Below are positions 35,400 through 44,385 of a stretch of DNA of 64,000 nt, piece after piece; position 1 is the stretch's first letter, and each line of letters begins with the position of its first letter. Source of the stretch: Ruminiclostridium cellulolyticum H10. Its GTDB lineage: Bacteria > Bacillota > Clostridia > Acetivibrionales > DSM-1351. Both the position numbers and the translations under genes were made by a program. Location: the NCBI RefSeq assembly GCF_000022065.1, contig NC_011898.1:2100501-2164500 (forward strand). Reading direction: 5' to 3'. The notes beneath the pieces were generated by a model. It ran no database searches. It was not told the origin of the DNA and worked only from the letters and a program-made list of their open reading frames with translations.

Positions 35400-37118
35400 T
35401 TATGTTAAAAGTGTATTCGGGTTTGTACATGCGATTGCATTTGCCGCTTCCATCCCGCTTTTAAGAGCTCCTTGCTGCCATCTATGTATAGCCGATACAT
35501 GTTCGCCTGCAAAAAATACTCTGTCTCCATATTCCGGCAAAGTCATTGTCCATGAAAATAATTTTTTCTGCTGGGGTGTAAAATAGCAAAAAGCACCTCT
35601 GAATAACGGATCATTATCCCAGACCTGTGTTTTAAAGTCTGTAACAATGTTATCCAGATATCCTTTTGCAAGTCCATGGACTTCTTCAATATTTCTTTTT
35701 ATTTTGTCAAATCGACCTTCGTCCGTCATATTACCCAGCCTTACTGCATCAAGATTGAAATTATAGGAACCCACAATTACGCCGGGCTCTGCTTCTCTAT
35801 TTCTTTGATTAAGTCTCTGGGGAACTTGCCCCCTGCTGGAAGTGTACCATATGGCAGTTACGGGCAAATCAGTATATGAACCGCCTCCAAATATCCCCTG
35901 TTCCTCCCAGAATCTCCTGTTACAGTTAAGGATAGTCTTTTGTGAATTACCGTAGGTTACTTCCTTTATAGCCTGCATTTTTATGTTGCTGAACATGGGT
36001 ATAATCTCAAAAGTTCTTAAAATGGAAAAAGGAACTGCACATACAATATAATCAAAATTTTCGTACCCTTTTTCCATGAGCCTTTTATTATCATATGCAA
36101 GAGTTATTTTACCGTTTTCAAGGCATTTGTATATGCCTTTTACCTTTATTCCCTGCTTCCATGTAACTTTACCCAGAAGTTCAGTCGGTACTTCCGGATA
36201 GTACTCCCAAGGTGCATTACTTATAAATGATCTGTGGAATGCAAGAGGTAAATTTACCATTCCTCCTGCTATTTCATACAGAAACCAGAAGTTGACAGGA
36301 AAGTACTCCTGTACAAGATCTACATAATTGTGATACAGGAACTCTCCTCCTATTGGAAAGAGGTTTGAAAGAAGGTTTATCGCACCCTGACTAAGTTTTT
36401 TATATTCAAACATTTGACGAGTGTTCAGGCTATCCCAGAAAAGCAGCTGCCTGCTATATCGTGGTTTTACCTGAATAACTTCAATTCTGTCAGCAGGAGA
36501 AGCTTCAAGTACTGGTGCTTCTATACCGTAATATCCCAACTCCTGCCACGATGTTTTTGCTTCCCATGAGGCAAGGTCGTAGGTTGGATAAATATAATTC
36601 ATAACATTTTTACCGTAAGGATCATTTCTTGCTCTTCTTTGGTCAAGATATATAAATGTTTCTGGGTCACTCTGTATAAACGGCCTTGTTTTTAGCTTAA
36701 ATAAATTAATATAATGCCATACTGTCTCATGGTTAACGGGTATTCTCATAGGCCCTAATTCGCCGTAAAGTTTCTTTTCCCTATCGAAATAATATGTATA
36801 AACCCTGCCGCCTATTCGGTCCTCTGATGCCTCTAGTATTGTTATATCAAAACCCAGTTTACGTAGTTCGAAGGCAGCAGCCATTCCTGCCAAGCCTCCT
36901 CCTATAATTCCCACACTTTTTCCTTTAAACTGACCGGGCCTGGCTATTGCCGTAATATTTTCTGATGGTGAAAATGCATTCAAAATATTGCAATAATCCT
37001 CCGGATGGCAGGTTCTGAATAATGCATATTTTGCCATCGCCTGACGCTCCTCAAATGACGGATTATCTGGCTGCGGGGGGCTTGGTTCTTTTGAATAGAG
37101 TATGCTTGGACAAATCAT
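35400..37118 (-). CDS. Flavin-containing amine oxidase (L-amino-acid-oxidase-like)
   Basis: 572-residue FAD enzyme. Dinucleotide motif VGIIGGGLAGMAAAFEL starts near residue 69, followed by EASEDRIGGRVYTY (GG-doublet motif), and the C-terminal FAD-contact segment FFAGEHVSAIHRWQQGAL. An N-terminal arm of about 65 residues contains EERQAMAKYALFRTCHPEDY. Such enzymes oxidise amino acids or amines to imines using O2; the partner here is unclear in a presumed strict anaerobe. Divergent from trxB. Confidence 0.85.
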   Translation of the reverse strand: MICPSILYSKEPSPPQPDNPSFEERQAMAKYALFRTCHPEDYCNILNAFSPSENITAIARPGQFKGKSVGIIGGGLAGMAAAFELRKLGFDITILEASEDRIGGRVYTYYFDREKKLYGELGPMRIPVNHETVWHYINLFKLKTRPFIQSDPETFIYLDQRRARNDPYGKNVMNYIYPTYDLASWEAKTSWQELGYYGIEAPVLEASPADRIEVIQVKPRYSRQLLFWDSLNTRQMFEYKKLSQGAINLLSNLFPIGGEFLYHNYVDLVQEYFPVNFWFLYEIAGGMVNLPLAFHRSFISNAPWEYYPEVPTELLGKVTWKQGIKVKGIYKCLENGKITLAYDNKRLMEKGYENFDYIVCAVPFSILRTFEIIPMFSNIKMQAIKEVTYGNSQKTILNCNRRFWEEQGIFGGGSYTDLPVTAIWYTSSRGQVPQRLNQRNREAEPGVIVGSYNFNLDAVRLGNMTDEGRFDKIKRNIEEVHGLAKGYLDNIVTDFKTQVWDNDPLFRGAFCYFTPQQKKLFSWTMTLPEYGDRVFFAGEHVSAIHRWQQGALKSGMEAANAIACTNPNTLLT

Positions 37119-37240
37119 GTTCTATCACTCTGTCTACAGTTGTTCTAATCAATTATATGAAAAGTGGCTATTTTTTGTGTTTTATTTTACTTTAATTTGG
37201 GAATTCATATATTATTACTTTTATTTTGGAGGCTTTAGTT

Positions 37241-38167
37241 ATGAATGACGTTATTATAATAGGTGGCGGTCCTGCGGGGTATACTGCTGCTCTTTACAGT
37301 TCAAGAGCACAGCTTGACACCCTGGTAATTGAAAAAATGTTTTCGGGCGGACAAATGGCCACAACGGACGTAATGGAGAATTACCCCGGATTTGAGGAGC
37401 CTATCGGAGGCCCCGACCTTGCACTAAGGATGGAAAAGCAGGCAAGAAAATTCGGTACGGTAGTATTAAATGACGAAGTACTTGAACTTGAACTGGATTC
37501 GCCTATTAAAAAGGTTAAAACCAAAAATAATACTTTTGAAAGTAAAACTATTATTCTTAGCATGGGAGCATCGCCTAAAATGTTGGGCTTGCCAAAAGAA
37601 GAAAAATTCAGAGGTTCTGGTGTATCTTACTGTGCAGTTTGTGACGGTGCCTTTTTTCGCGGAAAAACCGTTGCTGTTGTTGGTGGCGGTGATACAGCTG
37701 CCGAGGATGCACTTTACCTTGCAAGATTTTGTCCCAAAGTTTATATAATTCACAGAAGAGATACAATGAGAGCCACAAAGATCCTTCAAAACGAGCTTTG
37801 CTGCAACAATAGAATTGAGTTTTTCTGGGACTCGGTGGTAGAAGAAATTGAAGGACAATTTGGTGTTGAAGGCTTGAAAATTAAAAACATTAAAACAGGA
37901 GAAAAAAGTTCAATCGATGTAGATGGCTTATTTGTAGCAATTGGTCTAAACCCCAATAATTCCCTTGTGAAAGATAAATTAGAACTTACCAAGGAAGGAT
38001 ATGTTATAACCGATGATAGAATGAGGACTAATATTCCCGGTGTATTTGCAGCCGGAGATTTACGCGAAAAATACCTGCGACAAGTTATTACAGCTGCTGC
38101 TGACGGAGCTTCCGCAGCCTATAATGCAGAGAAATATATTATTGAAAATATGAAAAACATAACATAA
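37241..38167 (+). CDS. trxB: Thioredoxin reductase
   Basis: 308-residue flavoprotein. FAD motif GGGPAGYTAALYSSRA at the N-terminus, redox pair CAVC at Cys131/Cys134, NADPH motif VGGGDTAAEDA, C-terminal GVFAAGDLREKYLRQV. Reduces thioredoxin with NADPH or another donor in the cytoplasm. The start is ATG 37241 after GGAGG; a longer start at 37226 would contain the ribosome site. Confidence 0.94.
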   Translation: MNDVIIIGGGPAGYTAALYSSRAQLDTLVIEKMFSGGQMATTDVMENYPGFEEPIGGPDLALRMEKQARKFGTVVLNDEVLELELDSPIKKVKTKNNTFESKTIILSMGASPKMLGLPKEEKFRGSGVSYCAVCDGAFFRGKTVAVVGGGDTAAEDALYLARFCPKVYIIHRRDTMRATKILQNELCCNNRIEFFWDSVVEEIEGQFGVEGLKIKNIKTGEKSSIDVDGLFVAIGLNPNNSLVKDKLELTKEGYVITDDRMRTNIPGVFAAGDLREKYLRQVITAAADGASAAYNAEKYIIENMKNIT

Positions 38168-38240
38168 AATTTTTCCACGACTTTAATCATTTCTTTTGGG
38201 AACAATAATTCTGAATTCTATTAAGAGAGGATGACTAAAC

Positions 38241-38666
38241 ATGAAAGTAAAAGATATAATGACTACAAATGTAACCTATGTTGAGCCAAATGCTTCTATT
38301 CTCGATACTGCAAAGTTAATGCAGCAGCACAATGTAGGATCAATTCCTGTTTGTGACAAGGGAAGCGTTGTGGGTATGGTAACAGACAGAGACATCGTTG
38401 TCAGGAACATTGCGATAGGTAAAAATCCTCAGCAAACACCGGTAAGCGATATTATGACAACTGGTGTAACTTCTGTCAGCCCTGACATGGAAATGTCACA
38501 AGTTACTAAAATGATGGCTGACAGCCAAATAAGAAGGGTACCTGTAGTTGACCAGAACAATCTTGTAGGTATTGTTGCGCTGGGCGATGTGGCTACCGAT
38601 GCAAAATTTGACACTGAGGTTGCCGACACTCTTACTGAAATATCAAGACCTTCAAAGCCACAGTAA
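38241..38666 (+). CDS. Tandem CBS-domain protein
   Basis: 141 residues made of two CBS motifs (about 7-60 and 72-125), each with the MVTDRDI / VALGDVA type end. Such stand-alone modules bind adenine nucleotides and act as energy or redox sensors; B. subtilis YhcV/YkuL are of this type. It follows trxB by 73 bases and shares its terminator with the converging MerR gene. Confidence 0.88.
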   Translation: MKVKDIMTTNVTYVEPNASILDTAKLMQQHNVGSIPVCDKGSVVGMVTDRDIVVRNIAIGKNPQQTPVSDIMTTGVTSVSPDMEMSQVTKMMADSQIRRVPVVDQNNLVGIVALGDVATDAKFDTEVADTLTEISRPSKPQ

Positions 38667-38674
38667 AAAAGTTT

Positions 38675-38706
38675 AAACAAGGGCTGATAAAGCCCTTGTT
38701 TTTAAT
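38675..38706. terminator. Bidirectional terminator between the CBS and MerR genes
   Basis: Stem AAACAAGGGCT (38675-38685) with AGCCCTTGTTT (38691-38701), T tracts on both strands. It overlaps the stop codon of the MerR gene at 38702. Confidence 0.88.
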
Positions 38707-39466
38707 CTTTCTTCCCGGTGTAAATAAGAATTGCATCTCTCAGGAATTCTGCCGTACCCGGTTGTTCCTTATCGTAATATGCTCTGAATCTTTCATCGTC
38801 TACATACATTTGTGCAACCCCTGCATGAGCCTCGCTGTTATAATTCGGCCACGAATAGCTCAGCCATTGACGATGGAGGTCAGCTGCCTTCTGTGCAAGC
38901 ACTCCAGCCGGATCCCCGGTTTTAAAAGCTTGTTTTAATGTTTCCTGAACAAGGGCTGTAAGCTCTTCGAGTTCCTTACACTGTTCCTGTGACATACCCT
39001 TTAATTTATTATACGATTGATTCACAGTCTCTTCTCCGTACTTTTCACGGATTTCCTCTCCATATTTCCTATCATTTTCATCAATTATCTTTTGTTTAAA
39101 ACCCTCAAACTTTTCTTTATCAGTCATTTCAATTCTCCCTTCACTGGCAGCTATTGTTTTATCAATAGTCCTTATTAACTGCTCCAACTGGTTTTTCTTC
39201 TCCAGAAGCTTTCTCCGATGGTCTTTTAAAGCTGAAATACAGTCGTAAGCCGGATTATTCACAAATTCACCTATTTTATCGAGTTCAACACCCAGTTCAC
39301 GATAAAATAAAATGTGCTGGAGCCTGTCAGTTTCCTTTTGACCATAAATCCGGTATCCTGATGAGTTTATTCTCGCTGGTTTGAGAATACCTATTTCATC
39401 ATAATATCTGAGTGTCCTTGTACTTACACCGGCTATTTGAGCCAGCTTTTTTATCGTATATTCCAT
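38702..39466 (-). CDS. MerR-family regulator with TipAS drug-binding domain
   Basis: 254 residues. N-terminal winged helix YTIKKLAQIAGVSTRTLRYY, coiled-coil dimer helix to about 110, and a C-terminal TipAS-type domain (YGEE..., LHRQWLSYSW, YYDKEQPGTAEFL) that in TipAL and Mta senses antibiotics or other ligands. The upstream promoter has a 19-base spacer, the MerR hallmark, so self-activation is likely. Other targets are unknown; the ABC exporter at 17.9 kb is a possible but unproven one. Confidence 0.9.
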   Translation of the reverse strand: MEYTIKKLAQIAGVSTRTLRYYDEIGILKPARINSSGYRIYGQKETDRLQHILFYRELGVELDKIGEFVNNPAYDCISALKDHRRKLLEKKNQLEQLIRTIDKTIAASEGRIEMTDKEKFEGFKQKIIDENDRKYGEEIREKYGEETVNQSYNKLKGMSQEQCKELEELTALVQETLKQAFKTGDPAGVLAQKAADLHRQWLSYSWPNYNSEAHAGVAQMYVDDERFRAYYDKEQPGTAEFLRDAILIYTGKKD

Positions 39467-39491
39467 AACTTTTAAACCTCCTGACAGGATT

Positions 39492-39522
39492 AATATACAC
39501 TTTTACGTAACGTGAATGTCAA
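39492..39522 (-). promoter_or_regulatory. MerR-type promoter with 19-base spacer
   Basis: On the minus strand TTGACA (39517-39522), 19-base spacer, TATATT (39492-39497). The spacer centres on the palindrome TTACGTAA (39503-39510). Overlong spacers realigned by the regulator are typical for MerR-controlled promoters. Confidence 0.75.
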
Positions 39523-39610
39523 TGATTTTTTTAAAAATAATTCACAATATATTAAATAAAAACATACAATATAAACAGTATTCCCTTTTTACATATTTAT
39601 GGAGGTATTA

Positions 39611-40165
39611 ATGAGTTATACATATCCATCAAGCCATCCTCAAGGTACTGCACGTAAAGTTACAAACAGACTGAGAGAAATCATGATTGCGGAATTAATT
39701 GCAATTAACGGGTACCAAAGCCACCTTGCTAACTCCAACATGATAAATGTAAACGAGGTCTGGCATCATATAATGCTAGATGAAATAAGGCACTATGAAA
39801 CCGTTCTCAACCTTCTGAGAAAATATGACCCTGTCCAGTATAAAGCCTCTTTAGAACAACACGAGGATTCCCTCAAACCCAAATCACCCATGCAACTGTA
39901 TAATCCGTCTTATGACAAGCAGATAATACTTAATAATATAAGAGAAGCTATTAAAGGAGAATTAGAAGCTGTAATACTATATGAGGAAGAAATTGAGGCA
40001 TATTCTTCGTACAAGGATATAAAAATTGCAATTCAAGCCATAATTAATGACGAAAAGGAACACGCCGAACACTTAACACAGGTTATGAAAAAGTATGAAA
40101 GCGAGCAATTTATCTATATAAAGGAAAAAGGAAAAAGTGAGTATCAAAGACGTGGGAAACCTTAA
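39611..40165 (+). CDS. Ferritin-like di-iron domain protein
   Basis: 184 residues forming two helical halves. Each half shows a glutamate helix followed by an E-x2-H type pair: AELIAINGYQ with LDEIRHYE, and GELEAVILYEEE with INDEKEHAEHL. This fits the ferritin/rubrerythrin-like superfamily without a rubredoxin tail, so a role in peroxide or iron handling is inferred. The start is ATG 39611 after GGAGGT. Confidence 0.75.
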   Translation: MSYTYPSSHPQGTARKVTNRLREIMIAELIAINGYQSHLANSNMINVNEVWHHIMLDEIRHYETVLNLLRKYDPVQYKASLEQHEDSLKPKSPMQLYNPSYDKQIILNNIREAIKGELEAVILYEEEIEAYSSYKDIKIAIQAIINDEKEHAEHLTQVMKKYESEQFIYIKEKGKSEYQRRGKP

Positions 40166-40189
40166 AAATTCCCACGTTTTTGTGTTTTA
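40151..40189 (+). terminator. Terminator of the ferritin-like gene
   Basis: Stem CGTGGGAA (40151-40158) with TTCCCACG (40169-40176), followed by a T-rich tail. The stop codon (40163-40165) lies in the loop. Confidence 0.85.
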
Positions 40190-40421
40190 TTCCTCTACAG
40201 ATATTGGCTGGATACGTAGGTATACAACAAGTTATCTGTCCAATATTATCAGGTAAACAGTTGGTTCCTCAAAATTCTCTCTAGAAATCAACAACTTTTC
40301 ATATTTTTATTTAATGTGCATTTGTAGGCTTAATGAATATATAGTGATTTTTTTATATAAATTAAGACAAACATTCTTACATTGGCAGATCTCGCATATA
40401 TATTTCTTAGGGGGGTATTGC

Positions 40422-41132
40422 ATGTTTATCTTGATAAATAGGAACAAATTATACTGGATCTTTAGCGTTTTTTTATTATTAATTGCTCTTTTTTTTGCAG
40501 TTAATACTTTTGTTATCAAAGGCAACTTTACAAGACATGCAACTAATAATCAACAGCAATTTCTGATATTTGTACATATAGATGAAAAAACACTTTATTT
40601 ATTTGAAAATGAAAAATGTATAAAGAAATACCCTATTGCATCGGGAAAACCCGGATGGCCCTCCCCTATAGGAGAATGGAAAATAGTTGAGAAAAGCCAA
40701 TGGGGAAAAGGCTTTGGCGGAAGGTGGCTGGGGTTGAATGTCAGATGGGGTAATTACGGGATTCATGGTACTCAAGATGAATCCTCAATTGGAAGGTCGG
40801 CAAGCCATGGCTGCATACGTATGTATAACAGGGACATAAAAGAACTTTACGATATAGCTCCTTTGGGAACAGCAGTTGTTATTCGTAACGGGCCATTCGG
40901 ACCCTTTGGAACCGGTTTCAGAAATCTGAAGCCGGGAGACAGGGGGTCAGATGTTCTAGCCGTTCAGGAAAGGCTTAAGCAGCTTGGATATTTTAACGGC
41001 TATGAATCCGGTATATATGAGGATGACTTGAAAGAAGCTATTTTTCAATTCCAGAAAGACCATAATCTCAAAGTTAAAATTACCATTACTACAGTCGATT
41101 ATAATGCAATGGGCTATACAGAATTTGAATAG
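40422..41132 (+). CDS. L,D-transpeptidase (YkuD) with peptidoglycan-binding domain
   Basis: 236 residues. N-terminal membrane segment (about 9-29), then a YkuD catalytic domain with IHGTQDESSIGRSASHGC and IRMYNRDI, the catalytic Cys being in HGCIRM. After it comes a PG_binding_1 domain (GDRGSDVLAVQERLKQLGYF). Makes 3-3 cross-links or anchors proteins in the wall, outside the membrane. The start is ATG 40422 after AGGGGGG; the long open frame upstream has no ribosome site. Confidence 0.88.
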   Translation: MFILINRNKLYWIFSVFLLLIALFFAVNTFVIKGNFTRHATNNQQQFLIFVHIDEKTLYLFENEKCIKKYPIASGKPGWPSPIGEWKIVEKSQWGKGFGGRWLGLNVRWGNYGIHGTQDESSIGRSASHGCIRMYNRDIKELYDIAPLGTAVVIRNGPFGPFGTGFRNLKPGDRGSDVLAVQERLKQLGYFNGYESGIYEDDLKEAIFQFQKDHNLKVKITITTVDYNAMGYTEFE

Positions 41133-41145
41133 ATATAACCAGAGT

Positions 41146-41532
41146 TTACTCTACAATCTGACCATGTTTTTCATAATTGGTTTTACGTGTAATACGATTA
41201 TTATCGTCAACAAATACTACATTGGGTTTATGCTTCTGGGCTTCTTCCTTGGTCATCTGTGCATATGCCATGATAATAACTTTATCGCTTACCTGTGCAT
41301 ACCTGGCAGCTGCACCATTTAGACAAATAATCCCCGAACCCTTTTCACCTGCAATTGTATATGTTTCCAGTCTTATACCATTGTTAATATTTACCACACA
41401 AACCTTTTCATACTCCATAATCCCCGCTGCTTCTAATAAATCTTGATCTATAGTAATACTTCCCACATAGTTCAATTCTGCTTGAGTCACTGTAGCTCTA
41501 TGGATTTTTCCACTTAATAATGTAATATTCAT
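41146..41532 (-). CDS. panD: Aspartate 1-decarboxylase
   Basis: 128-residue pyruvoyl enzyme that makes beta-alanine for pantothenate. The self-cleavage site Gly24-Ser25 lies in YVGSITID, and Arg/Tyr residues and NGAAAR follow the family pattern. ATG 41532 is preceded by GAGGTTAGGT; the longer start overlaps it. Last gene of the pantothenate operon. Confidence 0.96.
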   Translation of the reverse strand: MNITLLSGKIHRATVTQAELNYVGSITIDQDLLEAAGIMEYEKVCVVNINNGIRLETYTIAGEKGSGIICLNGAAARYAQVSDKVIIMAYAQMTKEEAQKHKPNVVFVDDNNRITRKTNYEKHGQIVE

Positions 41533-41570
41533 ACCTAACCTCATAAAATAATAAAAATAAATCAGATTGT

Positions 41571-42416
41571 TTAATCGGGTATAAAGGAAAAATTGTCAAT
41601 AAGTCTGACATTTCCTATATAAACCGCCATTGCTATCAGAACAGGTCTGTCTATAGTATCAACCTGCTGCATTGTCATTGTATCTACAGCTTTTAAATAA
41701 TCTATCCTTGCTAACGGCTCCTGATCTATGATAGCTTTCATTTTTTTTAAAAGAACATCTGTTTCCCTACACCCTTTTTTTACCATATCTTTACCTGTAA
41801 AAATTGATTTGCTTAGTACTAATGCTGCTCTTCTTTCTTCACTGTTCAGGTAGGTATTCCTGGAGCTTTTGGCAAGACCGTCTTTTTCACGGATAATTGG
41901 ACAACCAACTATTTCAATATCCATGTTTAGGTCCCTTACCATTCTTTTTACAATGACCAGCTGCTGTGCATCCTTCTCACCGAAATAAGCCCTGTCAGGA
42001 TTTACAATATTCAGTAGCTTATTAACAATCGTACATACTCCCTTGAAATGCGACGGGCGGCTAAGTCCGCATAACTCCTCGGTAAGAACAGACATATCTA
42101 CAGAAGTACAGAAGCCCTCCGGGTACATCTCCCCCGGTTCAGGACTGAATATTAAATCCGCACCTAATTCTTCACAATACTTTAGATCCTTTTCCAAGTC
42201 CCTGGGGTACTTTTCCAAATCCTCTGTAGGTCCAAACTGCATTGGATTTACAAAAATACTAACCACTACCTTTGAATTTTCTCGAGCTTTTAAAATAAGA
42301 CTTCCGTGTCCTTCATGTAAATAACCCATTGTGGGGACAAGACCAACCGATAATCCTTGTTTTTTCCAGTCTTTTACTATGTTTTTTACTTCATGTATAG
42401 TATTAACTGATTTCAT
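41571..42416 (-). CDS. panC: Pantothenate synthetase
   Basis: 281 residues. Joins pantoate and beta-alanine using [13 protein letters not shown] includes the nucleotide-binding Hx[20 protein letters not shown] and YFGEKDAQQ are diagnostic. It overlaps panB by four bases, with GGAGG inside the panB end. Confidence 0.97.
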   Translation of the reverse strand: MKSVNTIHEVKNIVKDWKKQGLSVGLVPTMGYLHEGHGSLILKARENSKVVVSIFVNPMQFGPTEDLEKYPRDLEKDLKYCEELGADLIFSPEPGEMYPEGFCTSVDMSVLTEELCGLSRPSHFKGVCTIVNKLLNIVNPDRAYFGEKDAQQLVIVKRMVRDLNMDIEIVGCPIIREKDGLAKSSRNTYLNSEERRAALVLSKSIFTGKDMVKKGCRETDVLLKKMKAIIDQEPLARIDYLKAVDTMTMQQVDTIDRPVLIAMAVYIGNVRLIDNFSFIPD

Positions 42417-43276
42417 AGCTTTTCCTCCGAAATCAACTTGTCAATAACAGCTTCATCTATCTTATATGAATGTTCAAGACCCGGAAAAGTCGAATCCTTG
42501 ATTTCACAAATGTATTTTTTAAATGCCGATTTCATTTCTGAACCTAAATCAGCATATTTTTGGACAAATTTAGGAGTAAAATCAGAATAAATACCCAGCA
42601 TATCCTGATATACTAGTACCTGTCCATCACAGTATTTTCCTGCACCTATACCAATTGTAGGTATCGATAGTTTTTTTGTTATAATTTTTGAAAGCTCTGC
42701 CGGAACACATTCCAGTACAACAGCAGTTGCACCCGCAGCCTCAACCGCTTTGGCATCATCAATTAATTTGATGGCAGCCGCTTCATCTTTTCCCTGTACT
42801 TTAAACCCTCCGAAAGAATTTATGGACTGGGGTGTCATACCCAAATGCGATATCAAAGGTATTTTTGCATCTACAATAGCTTTTATCTGGGGGCACACTT
42901 CCTTGCCACCTTCAAGCTTCACTGCATGTGCATTTCCTTCTTTTACCAGCCTCCCTGCATTTACTACTGCATCATAAACAGAAGTCTGGTAAGACATAAA
43001 GGGCAAATCTGCAACAACAAATGCATACTTGCACCCCCTTGCAACTGCAGCCGTATGGTGTATCATATCCTCCATTGTAACAGATAAAGTATTTTCATAA
43101 CCAAGCATAACCATTCCCAGTGAGTCCCCCACCAGGATACAATTCACTCCTGCTTCATCCATCAATTTTGCTGTAGAATAATCGTATGCTGTCAGCATAC
43201 TGATTTTATCGCCGTTTCTTTTCTGGTTTTGAATAGACGCAGCTGTATTTTTAGATCTATTTTCTTCTACTGTCAT
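42413..43276 (-). CDS. panB: Ketopantoate hydroxymethyltransferase
   Basis: 287 residues. Transfers a hydroxymethyl group from methylene-tetrahydrofolate to ketoisovalerate. Typical segments: [70 protein letters not shown] precedes the start. Coupled to panC by overlap. Confidence 0.97.
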   Translation of the reverse strand: MTVEENRSKNTAASIQNQKRNGDKISMLTAYDYSTAKLMDEAGVNCILVGDSLGMVMLGYENTLSVTMEDMIHHTAAVARGCKYAFVVADLPFMSYQTSVYDAVVNAGRLVKEGNAHAVKLEGGKEVCPQIKAIVDAKIPLISHLGMTPQSINSFGGFKVQGKDEAAAIKLIDDAKAVEAAGATAVVLECVPAELSKIITKKLSIPTIGIGAGKYCDGQVLVYQDMLGIYSDFTPKFVQKYADLGSEMKSAFKKYICEIKDSTFPGLEHSYKIDEAVIDKLISEEKL

Positions 43277-43309
43277 TTAACTAACACCTCTATTTGCTTT
43301 TTTGTAAGT

Positions 43310-44155
43310 CTAATTATGCTCTAAAAGATTTTCCAATTCAACGTAATTATTTTCTGGATTTTTTTCTTTTGCTATATCAATCAATTTTTTAGATAACGAA
43401 ATATATATTTCTTTCTCTTCCTCTGATAGAATCTGAAGATGCTTTCGTACTGTCATTACATCATTTCGTTCAACAGGCCCTGTCAGTGCCTCTACCAACC
43501 CCTGTTTTTCAATATTTTCAATGGCATGTCCCATTAGAAAAAGAACTGATTTTATGGCTTCATTCCGGCTAAAGCCGCATTGCTCAAGAATGTCAGTTCC
43601 CTGTCCGGCAAGTGCAATGACCTGATTACTGGCAAATACAGCTGCTGCATGATATTTTATCTTTTGAGTTGAATCAATTATTCTGGTATCGTTTCCAAGC
43701 CCTCTGAACAATTCCTCAACTTCCTGCAAATGCTCCCGGCTTCCCTCAATTGTAATCAATGCATTATAAAGTTCTTTATATGAAGCTGTTTTACTGCTAC
43801 AAGAAAAAAGAGGATGGATTGAATAGCCAAATCCCCCTTTTTTGTCAATTCCCGTAAATATGTCTGATGACAATGCACCTGAACAATGACAAATTATTTT
43901 ACCTTTTATAGATAGTTGTTTTACAATATTCCATACTTTCTCTATTGAATTATCAGTTGTTGTAATAAATATCATATCACTGCTTTTAACAAGCTCGCTT
44001 ACTGATGTAAATAACCCTGACCGAGTAAAATCTGCAGCCTCCTGTGCCGCATTTATATCAGTATCAAAGTATCCTGTCAATTCAATATTGTTTTGTTCAA
44101 AGTACTTCCCAAAAGTATTACCTACTTTTCCTGCTCCAATGAATCCTACATTCAT
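43310..44155 (-). CDS. panG: Rossmann/DUF2520 reductase, probable ketopantoate reductase (PanG-like)
   Basis: 281 residues. N-terminal NADP-type motif GFIGAGKVGNTFGKYF, then SGALSSDIF and HPLFSCSS, and a helical C-terminal DUF2520 domain. It leads the pantothenate operon, in which no classical panE is seen. A DUF2520-type enzyme named PanG has been described as an alternative ketopantoate reductase in other bacteria; the operon position supports the same role here. The symbol is given on that basis. Confidence 0.75.
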   Translation of the reverse strand: MNVGFIGAGKVGNTFGKYFEQNNIELTGYFDTDINAAQEAADFTRSGLFTSVSELVKSSDMIFITTTDNSIEKVWNIVKQLSIKGKIICHCSGALSSDIFTGIDKKGGFGYSIHPLFSCSSKTASYKELYNALITIEGSREHLQEVEELFRGLGNDTRIIDSTQKIKYHAAAVFASNQVIALAGQGTDILEQCGFSRNEAIKSVLFLMGHAIENIEKQGLVEALTGPVERNDVMTVRKHLQILSEEEKEIYISLSKKLIDIAKEKNPENNYVELENLLEHN

Positions 44156-44208
44156 TACCTAAAACCTCAACCTACATATTATTGAATAGTTAACTGTATT
44201 ATATGTAT

Positions 44209-44237
44209 AATATACTTTTTGGAGGTGTTCTTGTCAA
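44209..44237 (-). promoter_or_regulatory. Promoter of the pantothenate operon
   Basis: On the minus strand consensus TTGACA (44232-44237), 17-base spacer, TATATT (44209-44214), about 55 bases before the first gene. Confidence 0.8.
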
Positions 44238-44323
44238 CCTTTTACAAATATCATAAAAATGCAGGTTTTATGGGGATTTTATTGTGAGGTTACCTTGAAA
44301 GTCCAAATTTTACTAATTTAGGG

Positions 44324-44376
44324 ATAAAAAGGGGGACGTTACAAAACTTATCTTGTTTTGTAACAGTCCCTTTTGT
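44324..44376 (-). terminator. Terminator of the yicC-glyS operon
   Basis: Long stem pairing AAAAAGGGGGAC and TTACAAAAC with GTTTTGTAA and GTCCCTTTT, followed by TTTTTATCC on the minus strand. It lies just past the glyS stop. Confidence 0.85.
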
Positions 44377-44385
44377 ATATCCTTA

